Shown: piece after piece, positions 8,850 through 17,954 of the stretch
How the letters are laid out: every line of letters starts with the position of its first letter
Numbering within the stretch: the stretch's first letter is position 1
Assembly: GCA_015067845.1 (NCBI GenBank)
Contig: SVLT01000007.1
Location: forward strand, 31,509-95,508
DNA from: Oscillospiraceae bacterium
GTDB lineage: Bacteria; Bacillota; Clostridia; Oscillospirales; Oscillospiraceae
Length of the DNA: 64,000 nt
Direction of reading: 5' to 3'
Made by a program: the position numbers and the translations under genes
Notes under the pieces: model-generated
Told to the model about the DNA's origin: nothing
The model's database searches: none
What the model saw: only the letters and a program-made list of their open reading frames with translations

Positions 8850-8886
8850 TCGAAAAAGCAGGAAGATTTATGGTATAAAAATAGAA

Positions 8887-8997
8887 GGAGGGATTTGTTT
8901 GCATTTTGCCGTTGGCAAAATAATGGTGTTGTTGCCGTCCAGCCGGCAACAAGCAAAAGTCCACCGGACTGTTGCATTTAATTGTTCAAATCCCTCC
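8887..8997. other. Cloverleaf-like inverted-repeat cluster bounded by a tRNA-Ser tail sequence
   Basis: Outer stem GGAGGGATTTG/CAAATCCCTCC enclosing ATTTTGCC-GTT-GGCAAAAT, TTGTTGCC..GGCAACAA and AGTCC-ACC-GGACT. Confidence 0.55.
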
Positions 8998-9001
8998 CGA
9001 T

Positions 9002-9039
9002 AAGAAAAGAAACCACCCAAACGGGTGGTTTCTTTTCTT
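9002..9039 (-). terminator. Bidirectional-looking terminator after tRNA-Ser
   Basis: AAGAAAAGAAACCACCC-AAAC-GGGTGGTTTCTTTTCTT near-perfect palindrome. Confidence 0.85.
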
Positions 9040-9130
9040 GGCGGAGAAGGAGGGATTTGAACCCTCGATACCCTTTTGGGGTATACACGATTTCCAATCG
9101 TGCGCGCTCGGCCAGCTACGCGACTTCTCC
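9039..9130 (-). tRNA. tRNA-Ser(GGA), CCA encoded
   Basis: GGAGAAGTCGCGTAGCTGGCCGAGCGCGCACGATTGGAAATCGTG...GGTTCAAATCCCTCCTTCTCCGCCA; long variable arm; anticodon GGA. Confidence 0.95.
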
Positions 9131-9162
9131 ATACAATATGCTGTTTTGCGCTCAGCTTGCAT

Positions 9163-9191
9163 ATAATACTACATTTGGTTAGGTTTGTCAA
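9163..9191 (-). promoter_or_regulatory. tRNA-Ser promoter
   Basis: Minus strand TTGACA-17 nt-TATTAT. Confidence 0.75.
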
Positions 9192-9278
9192 GACCTAATT
9201 TTACATTATATTCTCAGAAAATGCCGGGCTTGCACCTTGTTATTCATTATGCTACAATAAACAAAAGGCGGTGATTTT

Positions 9279-10409
9279 GTGCGCGTATTGATCGCAATGG
9301 ATTCTTTTAAGGGGAGTTTATCGTCCGTGCAGGCCGGCAATGCGGTAAAAGAAGCGGTTTTGCTGGCGGATGCCCGGGCTGAGGTGACTGTTCACCCCAT
9401 CGCGGATGGCGGCGAGGGGACTGTGGAGGCAGTTTGCGCAGCCATGGGCGGCAAGCTGACTGATGTTACCGTAACCGGGCCCTTGGGCGAACCTGTACGG
9501 GCGCAGTACGGCATTTTGCCGGGCAAGGTTGCTGTCATGGAAATGTCTGCCGCTGCTGGTATCACCTTGATTCCGGCGGAGCTTCGCGATCCTATGAAAA
9601 CAACCACCTTCGGTGTGGGAGAAATGATCAAAGATGCCATCTGCCGTGGATGCCGCCATTTTATTGTTGGCATTGGGGGCAGCGCTACCAACGACGGTGG
9701 CGTGGGTATGCTCAGCGCATTGGGATTCCGCTTTTTGGATGAGGCTGGAAAGCAAATTCCTTTGGGTGCGGCCGGACTTGGAAAATTGGCGGCGATCTCC
9801 ACACAAAATGTCCTGCCGGAGCTGCAAGACTGCACATTCCGCATTGCCTGCGACGTAAACAATCCCCTTTGCGGAGAAAATGGATGCAGCGCGGTGTACG
9901 GCCCACAAAAGGGCGCAGACCGGGAAATGATCCGCAAAATGGACGCATTTCTGGAATGCTATGCCGATTTGGCCGCAACGGTGTCCAATAAAGCCGACAA
10001 GGAGTATCCAGGTGCAGGCGCGGCAGGAGGTTTGGGGTTTGCGTTTCTGAGCTTCCTGAATGCCAAACTGGAATCCGGTATTCAAATCATTTTGGAGGAG
10101 ACCGGTGCGGAGCGATACATAAAGGAAGCGGACATTGTGGTGACCGGAGAGGGGAGACTGGATGGCCAAAGTGTCATGGGCAAGGCTCCTGTTGGCGTTG
10201 CCAAGCTGGCAAAGAAGTACGGAAAGAAAGTAATTGCCTTTTCCGGCTGTATTGGCGAGGATGCGTCCGTGTGTAATCAGCACGGCATTGACGCATACTT
10301 TCCCATCATTCCCGGCGTTGTGACTCTGGAAGAAGCAATGGACTGCGAAAATGCATACAAAAACCTGAGAAATACAGCCTATCAGGTTTTTCGTTTGATC
10401 ATGTATTAA
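9279..10409 (+). CDS. Glycerate kinase (GlxK/GarK family)
   Basis: MRVLIAMDSFKGSLSSVQAGNAVKEAV..., GGGEGTVEA, GIGGSATNDGGVGMLSALGF, TGEGRLDGQS. Confidence 0.93.
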   Translation: MRVLIAMDSFKGSLSSVQAGNAVKEAVLLADARAEVTVHPIADGGEGTVEAVCAAMGGKLTDVTVTGPLGEPVRAQYGILPGKVAVMEMSAAAGITLIPAELRDPMKTTTFGVGEMIKDAICRGCRHFIVGIGGSATNDGGVGMLSALGFRFLDEAGKQIPLGAAGLGKLAAISTQNVLPELQDCTFRIACDVNNPLCGENGCSAVYGPQKGADREMIRKMDAFLECYADLAATVSNKADKEYPGAGAAGGLGFAFLSFLNAKLESGIQIILEETGAERYIKEADIVVTGEGRLDGQSVMGKAPVGVAKLAKKYGKKVIAFSGCIGEDASVCNQHGIDAYFPIIPGVVTLEEAMDCENAYKNLRNTAYQVFRLIMY

Positions 10410-10431
10410 GATTCCACATGGAGGTATGTGT

Positions 10432-10764
10432 ATGAAAAGAACAGTGGCCAGCTTAAAGACGAGTGCACTTTCCGTTGGGATCGGTGCGGTGTGCAGTCTT
10501 GGCGTTCATTGTGTTTTTTCCTTCTTATCCTGTTATTTTGATTCTGATCCAGGAAAACATCCGATCCGTTATCCTGCAAGCATCGGCACAGGAATGATCT
10601 GCCTAATGATTTTATTTGTGTTGGTGTACCTGTATGCCAAAGTCAGAAAAAAGAGTATGTCTACCCTCGGAATCGGGTTGGACGTTGTATTAGCCATGAC
10701 GTCCAGCATTCCGTTTTACTTTCTGTGGGTCACTGCTGATAATATGATCAGTGGGCTGGTATGA
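10432..10764 (+). CDS. Small hypothetical membrane protein
   Basis: Short ORF with three hydrophobic segments, RBS GGAGGT. Confidence 0.55.
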   Translation: MKRTVASLKTSALSVGIGAVCSLGVHCVFSFLSCYFDSDPGKHPIRYPASIGTGMICLMILFVLVYLYAKVRKKSMSTLGIGLDVVLAMTSSIPFYFLWVTADNMISGLV

Positions 10765-10822
10765 AAGCATGGTTTTTAAAACGATAAGATCTTCTTTGAT
10801 GGTAATTCACGGCACCATATGT

Positions 10823-10851
10823 ATCCCCAACCGTCTGGTTGGGGATTTTTC
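10823..10851 (+). terminator. Intrinsic terminator
   Basis: ATCCCCAACCGTCTGGTTGGGGATTTTT. Confidence 0.8.
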
Positions 10852-10931
10852 TATGGAAATACTTGCACATTGGCGTATTTGGTGGTATAATAAGCAAAAT
10901 TATTGTGGATAAGTATGGATAAGGAGCCGTT

Positions 10932-11729
10932 ATGGGAGAACCGCAATACCACCTGGAAGGAATCGTCCGCACCCGAAATGAGGGTATGGAGGACTTTGAA
11001 GGTCCGCTGGACGTTATTTTCCTGCTTTTGAGCAAGAATAAAATAGAGATCCAGGATGTGTCCATTACGGCGATCCTGGAGCAGTATCTGGCCTATCTGG
11101 ACGAGATGAAGCGACTGGATATGGAGATCGCCAGCGAGTTTATCACCATGGCATCCCATCTGATGCTCATTAAGACCAAAATGCTACTGTCCGCCGCGGA
11201 ACAGGCAGAGGCGGAGAGCGAACTGGATCTTCTGCGTCAGAGCCTGATCGAGCGTCAGCGTAGGGAGGCCATTGAGCAGATACGTGTGGCGATCACATGG
11301 CTGGAGCCCCGAAACGAGATCGGCCGCTGTGTATTTACGAAAGAGCCGGAGCCTTTGCGCAAGGATCAGACCTACCGCTATCAGCATGAAACTGCAGATC
11401 TTTTACGGGCGCTGGACGAAATATCCGAACGCAATCAGCAGCGGTTGCCGCCGCCCACGGTGAATTTCAAGGGCATCGTCGGTAAGGAACGCTATCCCGT
11501 GACCCGTAAGGCCACGGAAGTGATCCGCCGTCTGATCTTGCGCGGTGTGGAACGGCTGAAGAACCTCTTTAAGGGCAACAAGAGCCGTTCGGAGATCGTG
11601 GCCACGTTCCTGGCTGTGCTGGAGCTGTGCAAGACCAATTCTGTCAATCTGGAAGACGATACAAGCGGTGAAAATCCCAATGTCCGTCTTGTTGACGAAA
11701 CAAATGTGAATGTAGAGGAGATGACCTGA
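10932..11729 (+). CDS. scpA: Segregation and condensation protein A
   Basis: FEGPLDVIFLLLSKNKIEIQDVSITAILEQYL...MASHLMLIKTKMLL; followed by scpB. Confidence 0.93.
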   Translation: MGEPQYHLEGIVRTRNEGMEDFEGPLDVIFLLLSKNKIEIQDVSITAILEQYLAYLDEMKRLDMEIASEFITMASHLMLIKTKMLLSAAEQAEAESELDLLRQSLIERQRREAIEQIRVAITWLEPRNEIGRCVFTKEPEPLRKDQTYRYQHETADLLRALDEISERNQQRLPPPTVNFKGIVGKERYPVTRKATEVIRRLILRGVERLKNLFKGNKSRSEIVATFLAVLELCKTNSVNLEDDTSGENPNVRLVDETNVNVEEMT

Positions 11730-12307
11730 TGGAACAAAGCGAACTGCAAAGAGCCATTGAGGCCATTTTGTTTGCCGCCGGCGAACGGATCGAGGTGAAC
11801 CGTCTGGCGATGGCGCTGGAGGTTGACCCCAAGGACATTATTGCGGCGGCGGATAAGCTGGCTGATGAGCTGTCCTTTGAACGCCGTGGTATCCGCATTT
11901 TGAAGCTGGAAAACGGCTACCAGATGGTATCCTCCGGTGAGATGGCGGATTTTGTAACCAAGGCATTGGAGACCAGAAAACCGCCCAAGCTGTCTTCGTC
12001 TCAGCTGGAGACGCTGACCATCGTTGCCTATTATCAGCCGGCGACCAAGGCTATGATCGAGCAGATCCGCGGTGTGGACAGCTCCTATTCCGTGTCCGCG
12101 TTGCTGAACAAGAAGCTGATCGAGGAAGCTGGCAGACTGAATGTGCCCGGACGGCCCATCCAGTATAAGACCACGCCGGACTTTTTGCGGACATTTGGTA
12201 TTTCTTCGTTGGAGGAACTGCCCCTCATTGAAAAAGTGAACTTTGGCGAACCCATTGAGACCATGGAGCAGGCGGAAATTCAAGAGCCTGCTGCGGAGGA
12301 AGTCTGA
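11729..12307 (+). CDS. scpB: Segregation and condensation protein B
   Basis: AIEAILFAAGERIEVNRLA...LETLTIVAYYQPATKAMIEQIRGVDS. Confidence 0.93.
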   Translation: MEQSELQRAIEAILFAAGERIEVNRLAMALEVDPKDIIAAADKLADELSFERRGIRILKLENGYQMVSSGEMADFVTKALETRKPPKLSSSQLETLTIVAYYQPATKAMIEQIRGVDSSYSVSALLNKKLIEEAGRLNVPGRPIQYKTTPDFLRTFGISSLEELPLIEKVNFGEPIETMEQAEIQEPAAEEV

Positions 12308-12912
12308 TGGGCTGGCTGATTGCCCTGGCAGTCCTGGTTTTGCTGGGATGTTTGCCATTGGGCGTCCGGGGGATCTATGCCGCATCCGGTGCGACTGCGG
12401 ATTTGCTCATCGGCCCGGTGAAGATTCGCCTATTGCCCGGAAAGAAAAAGGAGAAAAAACCGGAAAAGCCAAAGGAAAAGAAACCAGCCGCAGAAAAGAA
12501 GCCGACTTCCAAACAGGAAGAGAAGAAAGGCGGCAGCTTTACGGATTTTCTTCCCCTTGTGAAGGTGGCAACGGATTTTCTGGGCGATCTTCGCAGGAAA
12601 ATACGGATCAAGCGTCTGGAAATGCACCTGTGCATGGCTGGCGGTGATCCCTGCGACTTGGGTATCAACTACGGACGGGCCTGGGCCGCTGTTGGCAATC
12701 TGATGCCCCAGCTGGAACGCCTGTTTGTCATTAAAAAACGGGATATCCAGGTAGCCTGCGACTTTACACAGTCCCAGACAACTGTCTATGTCCGCGCGGA
12801 CATTACCATCACCCTTGGCAGACTTTTGGGCCTGCTGCTGCGGTATGGATGGCGTGGCGGTAAGGAATTTTTGAAGATCATCAACAAACGAAAGGACGGT
12901 ACAGTAAAATGA
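12307..12912 (+). CDS. DUF2953-type membrane protein
   Basis: N-term TM, Lys/Pro-rich linker, TVYVRADITITLGRLLGLLLRYGW; position between scpB and ytfJ. Confidence 0.75.
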   Translation: MGWLIALAVLVLLGCLPLGVRGIYAASGATADLLIGPVKIRLLPGKKKEKKPEKPKEKKPAAEKKPTSKQEEKKGGSFTDFLPLVKVATDFLGDLRRKIRIKRLEMHLCMAGGDPCDLGINYGRAWAAVGNLMPQLERLFVIKKRDIQVACDFTQSQTTVYVRADITITLGRLLGLLLRYGWRGGKEFLKIINKRKDGTVK

Positions 12913-13301
12913 GTAAGAACCTTCCCAATATGTTGGAAAATACAATCGCTAAGATCAGAGAAATGGTGGATGTGAATTCCGTCATCGGCAATCCCATCAC
13001 CACGCCCGACGGTGTGACCATCATTCCCGTTTCCAAGGTCAGCGCAGGCTTTGGCGGCGGCGGAAGTGACTATGTGTCCAAAAACGCGAATAAGCAGGAA
13101 AACCCCTTCGGCGGCGGCGCAGGCGGCGGTGTCAGCGTGACCCCCATTGCGTTTTTGATCGTCAAGGAGGGCAACGTCCGTATGCTCCCTGTAGCCACTC
13201 CGGCCAATACTACGGCAGACCGCTTGGTGGAAATGATCCCCGATACGCTGGATAAAATTTCTGACTTTATCGACTCTCACAGCAAGAAAAACGCAGAATA
13301 A
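12909..13301 (+). CDS. ytfJ: GerW/YtfJ family sporulation protein
   Basis: VIGNPITTPDGVTIIPVSKVSAGFGGGGSD...VTPIAFLIV. Confidence 0.9.
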   Translation: MSKNLPNMLENTIAKIREMVDVNSVIGNPITTPDGVTIIPVSKVSAGFGGGGSDYVSKNANKQENPFGGGAGGGVSVTPIAFLIVKEGNVRMLPVATPANTTADRLVEMIPDTLDKISDFIDSHSKKNAE

Positions 13302-13340
13302 TTCTTTTGTCTCGGGTAAAACTAAGCCCGGGTGAGAGAG

Positions 13341-14432
13341 ATGAAACGATTTTTTGCCGGGGCGGCGGCTGTTTTGGCCGCCGCTTCGTTTTTAATCCTT
13401 CCGGTGGGGGCGGTGTCGGCTCAGAAAGCGATTTTAATGGATGCCCAAACCGGACGGGTGCTGTATGAGAAAAATGCGGACAGCCAAAGCCTGATCGCCA
13501 GCACCACCAAGATCATGACGGCATTGGTGGTGTGTGAGCATTGCAATGTGCTGGATCGGATGAAGATCCCCAAGGAAGCTGTGGGTATCGAGGGCTCATC
13601 CATGTACCTGAAAGAGGGGGAAGTGCTGAGCATCCAGGAACTGCTGTACGGCATGATGCTGCGCTCCGGCAATGATGCCGCTGTGGCCCTTGCCATCTAT
13701 TGTGGCGGTACCGTGGAGGGTTTTGCGGCCATGATGAACGACAAAGCCAAAACCCTGGGCTTGACGCAAACCCATTTTGAAAATCCCCATGGTCTGGACA
13801 GCACCCATCATTATTCCACCGCAAGAGATCTGGCAGTATTGACGGCCTATGCCATGAAAAACCCGATTTTCTATCAGACGGTGTCCACGAAATCCGTCAC
13901 AGTGGGTAACCGCGTCATGCAAAACCACAACAAGCTTTTGTGGCGCGTGAAGGGCGCGGATGGCGTCAAAACCGGCTACACCAAGGCCGCAGGGCGGATA
14001 TTGGTATCCAGCGCCACCCGTGACGGACGGCGGCTCATCTGCGTGACCATCAACGACGGCAACGACTGGGCGGATCACACCACGCTGCTGGAAAAGGGCT
14101 TCTCGGAGTATTCTGTCAAGGAGCTGATCCGGGCAGGGGAGTGCCTTGGTTATGCCACGGTTTTCTCGGGTGAGGAAGCGCAGGTACCCCTTTTGGCGGC
14201 AGAGGAATTCTCCTTTCCCGTCACCCAGTCGGAGCAGGTACAAATCATCCTGCCTGCGCCGGGATTTGTGTATGCACCGGCCGTGAAGGGGAAAATCGCC
14301 GGTTATGCCTATGTGTGCATCGGTGATGAGCCGGTTGGGCAGGTGAAGCTGGTTTACGGACAAACTGTAGAACGCACGGAAAAGAGGTCAAAGCCCAGTA
14401 TATGGGAACGAATATTTGGAGTTAAAAAATGA
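13341..14432 (+). CDS. D-alanyl-D-alanine carboxypeptidase (DacB/DacF family)
   Basis: SxxK (ASTTKIMTALV), SGN (RSGNDAAVAL), KTG (GVKTGYTKAAG) motifs; signal peptide. Confidence 0.92.
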   Translation: MKRFFAGAAAVLAAASFLILPVGAVSAQKAILMDAQTGRVLYEKNADSQSLIASTTKIMTALVVCEHCNVLDRMKIPKEAVGIEGSSMYLKEGEVLSIQELLYGMMLRSGNDAAVALAIYCGGTVEGFAAMMNDKAKTLGLTQTHFENPHGLDSTHHYSTARDLAVLTAYAMKNPIFYQTVSTKSVTVGNRVMQNHNKLLWRVKGADGVKTGYTKAAGRILVSSATRDGRRLICVTINDGNDWADHTTLLEKGFSEYSVKELIRAGECLGYATVFSGEEAQVPLLAAEEFSFPVTQSEQVQIILPAPGFVYAPAVKGKIAGYAYVCIGDEPVGQVKLVYGQTVERTEKRSKPSIWERIFGVKK

Positions 14433-15130
14433 AAGAACGGCTACAAAAAATACTCTCCGCCAGAGGAGTGGCATCCCGCAGAAAGGCGGAGGAGTGGATA
14501 TTGTCCGGGCGGTTGCAGGTCAACGGCAGAGTGGCTCAGTTGGGAGACTCCGCTGACCCGGATGTGGATGAGATCTTGCTGGACGGGAGACCACTCCCGT
14601 CCGAACAGGCAAATGTGTACATCATGCTCAATAAACCAAGAGGATATGTGACCACACTTTCCGATGAAATGGGGCGGCAGAATGTTGCCCAGCTGGTGGT
14701 GGACTGCGGTGTCCGGGTGTACCCCGTGGGGCGGCTGGATATGGACTCCGAGGGCTTGCTGCTGCTGACCAATGACGGTGAATTTGCCAACCGATTGATG
14801 CACCCTAAGCATGAGGTGGAGAAGACCTATGAGGTGTCCGTCAAAGGGTATCACCCGGCGTCCACAGTGCTGCTCAGCCGGGCGATCGAGCTGGATGGCT
14901 ATCCCATCCGTCAGCCGGAGGTGAAATTGGTTCGGGCTGAGGGAGGCCGGGCGAAATATCTGGTTACCATTCACGAAGGCCGCAACCGGCAGGTGCGCCG
15001 TATGTGCGAAGCCGCCGGGATGCAGGTGCTGCGCCTGCGCCGTATCCGGGAGGGTTGTCTGGAATTAGGCAATTTGCCCCTTGGAAAATGGCGTAATTTA
15101 ACAGAGGATGAGGTTGCAGGACTGAAATAG
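14429..15130 (+). CDS. rluB: Pseudouridine synthase RluB-like
   Basis: S4 domain RLQKILSARGVASRRKAEEWI; VYPVGRLDMDSEGLLLLTNDGEF; GRNRQVRRM. Confidence 0.9.
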   Translation: MKERLQKILSARGVASRRKAEEWILSGRLQVNGRVAQLGDSADPDVDEILLDGRPLPSEQANVYIMLNKPRGYVTTLSDEMGRQNVAQLVVDCGVRVYPVGRLDMDSEGLLLLTNDGEFANRLMHPKHEVEKTYEVSVKGYHPASTVLLSRAIELDGYPIRQPEVKLVRAEGGRAKYLVTIHEGRNRQVRRMCEAAGMQVLRLRRIREGCLELGNLPLGKWRNLTEDEVAGLK

Positions 15131-15150
15131 TCCTGCAACTTGCATTTTTT
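15113..15150 (+). terminator. Terminator overlapping the rluB stop
   Basis: GTTGCAGGACTGAAATAGTCCTGCAACTTGCATTTTTT. Confidence 0.75.
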
Positions 15151-15219
15151 AGCAAGAACACTTGCAAAAACGCAAGAGTTCTGCTATATTGGTTGCATAA
15201 ATGAAACGAGGTGTTTACT

Positions 15220-16089
15220 ATGCGCCAGGATATTTTATCTGTTTTGAAATCAAAGGAAGCGAGCTTCTCCAAAGGACAGCGGCGGATCGCCCAGTTCATT
15301 CTGGAATCCTACGACAAGGCCGCCTTTATGACTGCCAACGTTTTGGGCAAGACGGTGGGAATTTCTGAGTCCACCGTGGTTCGTTTTGCCGTGGAATTGG
15401 GCTACGACGGATACCCCAGTATGCAAAAAGCGTTGCAGGAGATGGTGGTCAATCGATTGACAGCCGCCCAGCGGATCGAGGTCACCAATGACCGCATGGT
15501 GGGGCAAAATGTGCTGACCATGGTGCTGCAATCCGATATGGAGAAGCTGCGCCAGACGGGCGAAATGGTTGACCATGCGGCGTTTGATGCGGCAGTGAAT
15601 GCTGTGTTGGGCGCTGAGCGAGTGTATATTCTCGGTGTCCGTTCTGCCGCGCCCCTTGCCAACTTCCTGGGCTACTATCTGAACTATATGTTCCAGAATG
15701 TGCACATTCTTACCGCTTCCGGTGCCAGCGAGATGTTTGAGCAGATCGTGGGTGTCAACTCCCGGGATGCGGTGATTGCATTCAGTTTCCCCAGATATTC
15801 CGCCACTACGCTGAAAACAGCTCAGTATTGCCACAGTACCGGCGCGACCGTGATCGCGGTGACGGACTCCAAGCGGTCTTCGCTGGCACAGTGCAGTGAC
15901 CATGTACTGGTCGCCAAGAGTGATATGGTATCTTTGGTCGACTCTTTGGTGGCGCCCCTGAGTGTGGTCAACGCGCTGATCGTTGCCATCGCATCCAAGA
16001 AGGAAAAGGAGCTGTCCAAAACCTTCCAGGAGCTGGAGCATGTTTGGGCGGAGTACAATATTTACGAAAAGCAGGAAGAAAACGGATGA
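15220..16089 (+). CDS. MurR/RpiR family transcriptional regulator
   Basis: N-term HTH (RRIAQFILESYDKAAFMTANVLGKTVGISESTVVRFAVELGYDGYPSMQKALQ) and SIS domain. Confidence 0.9.
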   Translation: MRQDILSVLKSKEASFSKGQRRIAQFILESYDKAAFMTANVLGKTVGISESTVVRFAVELGYDGYPSMQKALQEMVVNRLTAAQRIEVTNDRMVGQNVLTMVLQSDMEKLRQTGEMVDHAAFDAAVNAVLGAERVYILGVRSAAPLANFLGYYLNYMFQNVHILTASGASEMFEQIVGVNSRDAVIAFSFPRYSATTLKTAQYCHSTGATVIAVTDSKRSSLAQCSDHVLVAKSDMVSLVDSLVAPLSVVNALIVAIASKKEKELSKTFQELEHVWAEYNIYEKQEENG

Positions 16090-17315
16090 ATGTGGATGTG
16101 ATCGTCATCGGCGGCGGCCCGGCAGGAATGTTCGCCGCCATCACAGCGGCACAGCGGGGCAGTCAGGTGCTTTTGCTGGAGCGCAATGACCGGTTGGGTA
16201 AAAAGCTGCTCATTACCGGTAAAGGCCGCTGCAATGTGACCAACGATTGCGATTCCGGTGAGGTTTTGCAGAATATTCCAAGAAACGGTCGCTTTTTGTA
16301 CAGCGCCATGGCGGCGTTTCCACCTGCATCGGTTATGAAATTCTTTGATGCCCACGGCTGTACCTTGAAAACAGAACGGGGCAACCGGGTGTTTCCCACA
16401 ACCGACAAGTCCGCGTCCGTTTTGAACTGCTTGCAGGATCAGCTGCGGCAAAATCATGTGACAGTGCGCACTGAGCGTGTGTGCGAGATCCTGACAACGG
16501 ACGGCGCTGTGACCGGCGTTCGAACGGAAAAAGGTACGCACAACGCTGCCAAGGTGATTCTGGCAACCGGCGGACTTAGCTATCCCACTACCGGCTCCAC
16601 CGGTGATGGCTATGACATGGCCAGAGCGCTGGGACATACGGTCACCCAAACGGAGGGATCTCTCGTACCCCTGGAAACCGCCGGGCAGGACTGCCAGGAT
16701 ATGCAGGGTTTGAGCCTGCGCAATGTGGGCGTGAAATTGGTCAATGAGAAGAACAAAGTGATCTACAAAGATTTTGGGGAACTGCTGTTTACCCACTTTG
16801 GTGTCTCCGGGCCCACCGTTCTGTCCGCCAGTGCCCATTTGAAAGGGAATTGCCGTTTGGTCATTGACCTGAAACCGGCATTGGATGAGGGAAAGCTGGA
16901 TGCACGCATCCTGCGGGATCTGGAAATGTACCAAAATCGAAGCATGGAAAATGCGCTCACCGACCTGCTTCCCAGAAGTATGATTCCCGTAGTTTTGCGC
17001 AGACTGAGCATTGACCCCAATATGCAGGCCAATTCCCTGACGCGCCAGCAGCGGCGTTCTTTGGTGGAGCTATTGAAGGCGTTTTCTGTGGAAATATTGG
17101 GAAAACGACCGGTTTCTGAGGCAATCGTCACTTCCGGCGGCGTAAAAGTTTCGGAAATTGATCCCAAAACCATGGGATCCAAGCTGATTCCCGGGCTGTA
17201 TTTTGCCGGGGAGATCATCGATTGCGATGCCTACACCGGTGGATTTAATCTGCAAATCGCCTGGGCAACCGCCTATGCCGCAGGATTGGCGGCGGCTGAT
17301 GAAATCCGGCATTGA
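16086..17315 (+). CDS. NAD(P)/FAD-dependent oxidoreductase (HI0933/BaiN family)
   Basis: VIVIGGGPAGMFAAI; GKKLLITGKGRCNVTN; LATGGLSYPTTGSTGDGY; GEIIDCDAYTGGFNLQIAWATAY. Confidence 0.93.
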   Translation: MNVDVIVIGGGPAGMFAAITAAQRGSQVLLLERNDRLGKKLLITGKGRCNVTNDCDSGEVLQNIPRNGRFLYSAMAAFPPASVMKFFDAHGCTLKTERGNRVFPTTDKSASVLNCLQDQLRQNHVTVRTERVCEILTTDGAVTGVRTEKGTHNAAKVILATGGLSYPTTGSTGDGYDMARALGHTVTQTEGSLVPLETAGQDCQDMQGLSLRNVGVKLVNEKNKVIYKDFGELLFTHFGVSGPTVLSASAHLKGNCRLVIDLKPALDEGKLDARILRDLEMYQNRSMENALTDLLPRSMIPVVLRRLSIDPNMQANSLTRQQRRSLVELLKAFSVEILGKRPVSEAIVTSGGVKVSEIDPKTMGSKLIPGLYFAGEIIDCDAYTGGFNLQIAWATAYAAGLAAADEIRH

Positions 17316-17376
17316 CAAATTTGCCATCTTATAATAGAATACTTGGAGAGACCCAATGTAATTTGGAGGTATAAAT

Positions 17377-17598
17377 ATGTACGAGAAACTTGTTTCCTAC
17401 GCAGCACAGCAATTGGAATTGGATCCTGCCGAGATCACTCCCGACAGCAGTTTTGAAAGTTTGGGTATTGATTCTCTGGACATTGTGGAAATGATCATGG
17501 ATCTGGAATCCGAATTGGGCGTAGAATTGGATCTGGAAGATCAGAAGATCGCTACCTTCGGCGAACTGGCTGCCTTCATTGATTCCAAGGTCAACTAA
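17377..17598 (+). CDS. acpP: Acyl carrier protein
   Basis: FESLGIDSLDIVEMIMDLESELGVEL. Confidence 0.95.
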   Translation: MYEKLVSYAAQQLELDPAEITPDSSFESLGIDSLDIVEMIMDLESELGVELDLEDQKIATFGELAAFIDSKVN

Positions 17599-17626
17599 TC
17601 CAACAAAATAGCCTTGTTATGGCTGA

Positions 17627-17923
17627 CCGGCTTATAACAAGGTCGCACTAATCGGGGAGATAGCGGTGCCCTGTACCTGCAATCCGCTACAGCAGGGATG
17701 AATTCCCACACCCGGGCTTGTTTGCGTGCCGTCCGGCCTTCGCAAGCGGTGTTGACGAACCGGTCTTGCGCAACGGAATCCCGTGAACCATGTCAGGTGG
17801 GGAACCAAGCAGCATTAAGCGGATCTTTTCGTGTGCCGCGGGGTTGCCGGTTCTGAGCTGGCTGCGTTGTTACCGGGCATACAGCAGGTTCAAATGTGGG
17901 TGTGCGATCTTGTTATGAGCCGG
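17627..17923 (+). ncRNA. ffs: Signal recognition particle RNA, large (Firmicutes) form
   Basis: CCGTGAACCATGTCAGGTGGGGAACCAAGCAGCATTAAGCGG core; terminal stem CCGGCTTATAACAAGGTCGCAC/GTGCGATCTTGTTATGAGCCGG; immediately upstream of dnaX. Confidence 0.92.
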
Positions 17924-17954
17924 TTATATTTACTTTCAGAAAGGAGGGGACGTG

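Noticed and set aside
8401-9003. Short plus-strand ORFs 8401-8625, 8454-8663 and 8722-9003
   Set aside because: They read through riboswitch, terminator and promoter sequence on the opposite strand.
8868-9191. ORFs across tRNA-Ser (for example EKEGFEPSIPFWGIHDFQSCALG)
   Set aside because: Translations of a tRNA gene and its terminator, a well-known annotation artefact.
15151-15185. AGCAAGAACACTTGC-AAAAAC-GCAAGAGTTCTGCT as an operator or sRNA
   Set aside because: Imperfect inverted repeat upstream of the RpiR-type regulator; plausible operator but too weak alone to call.
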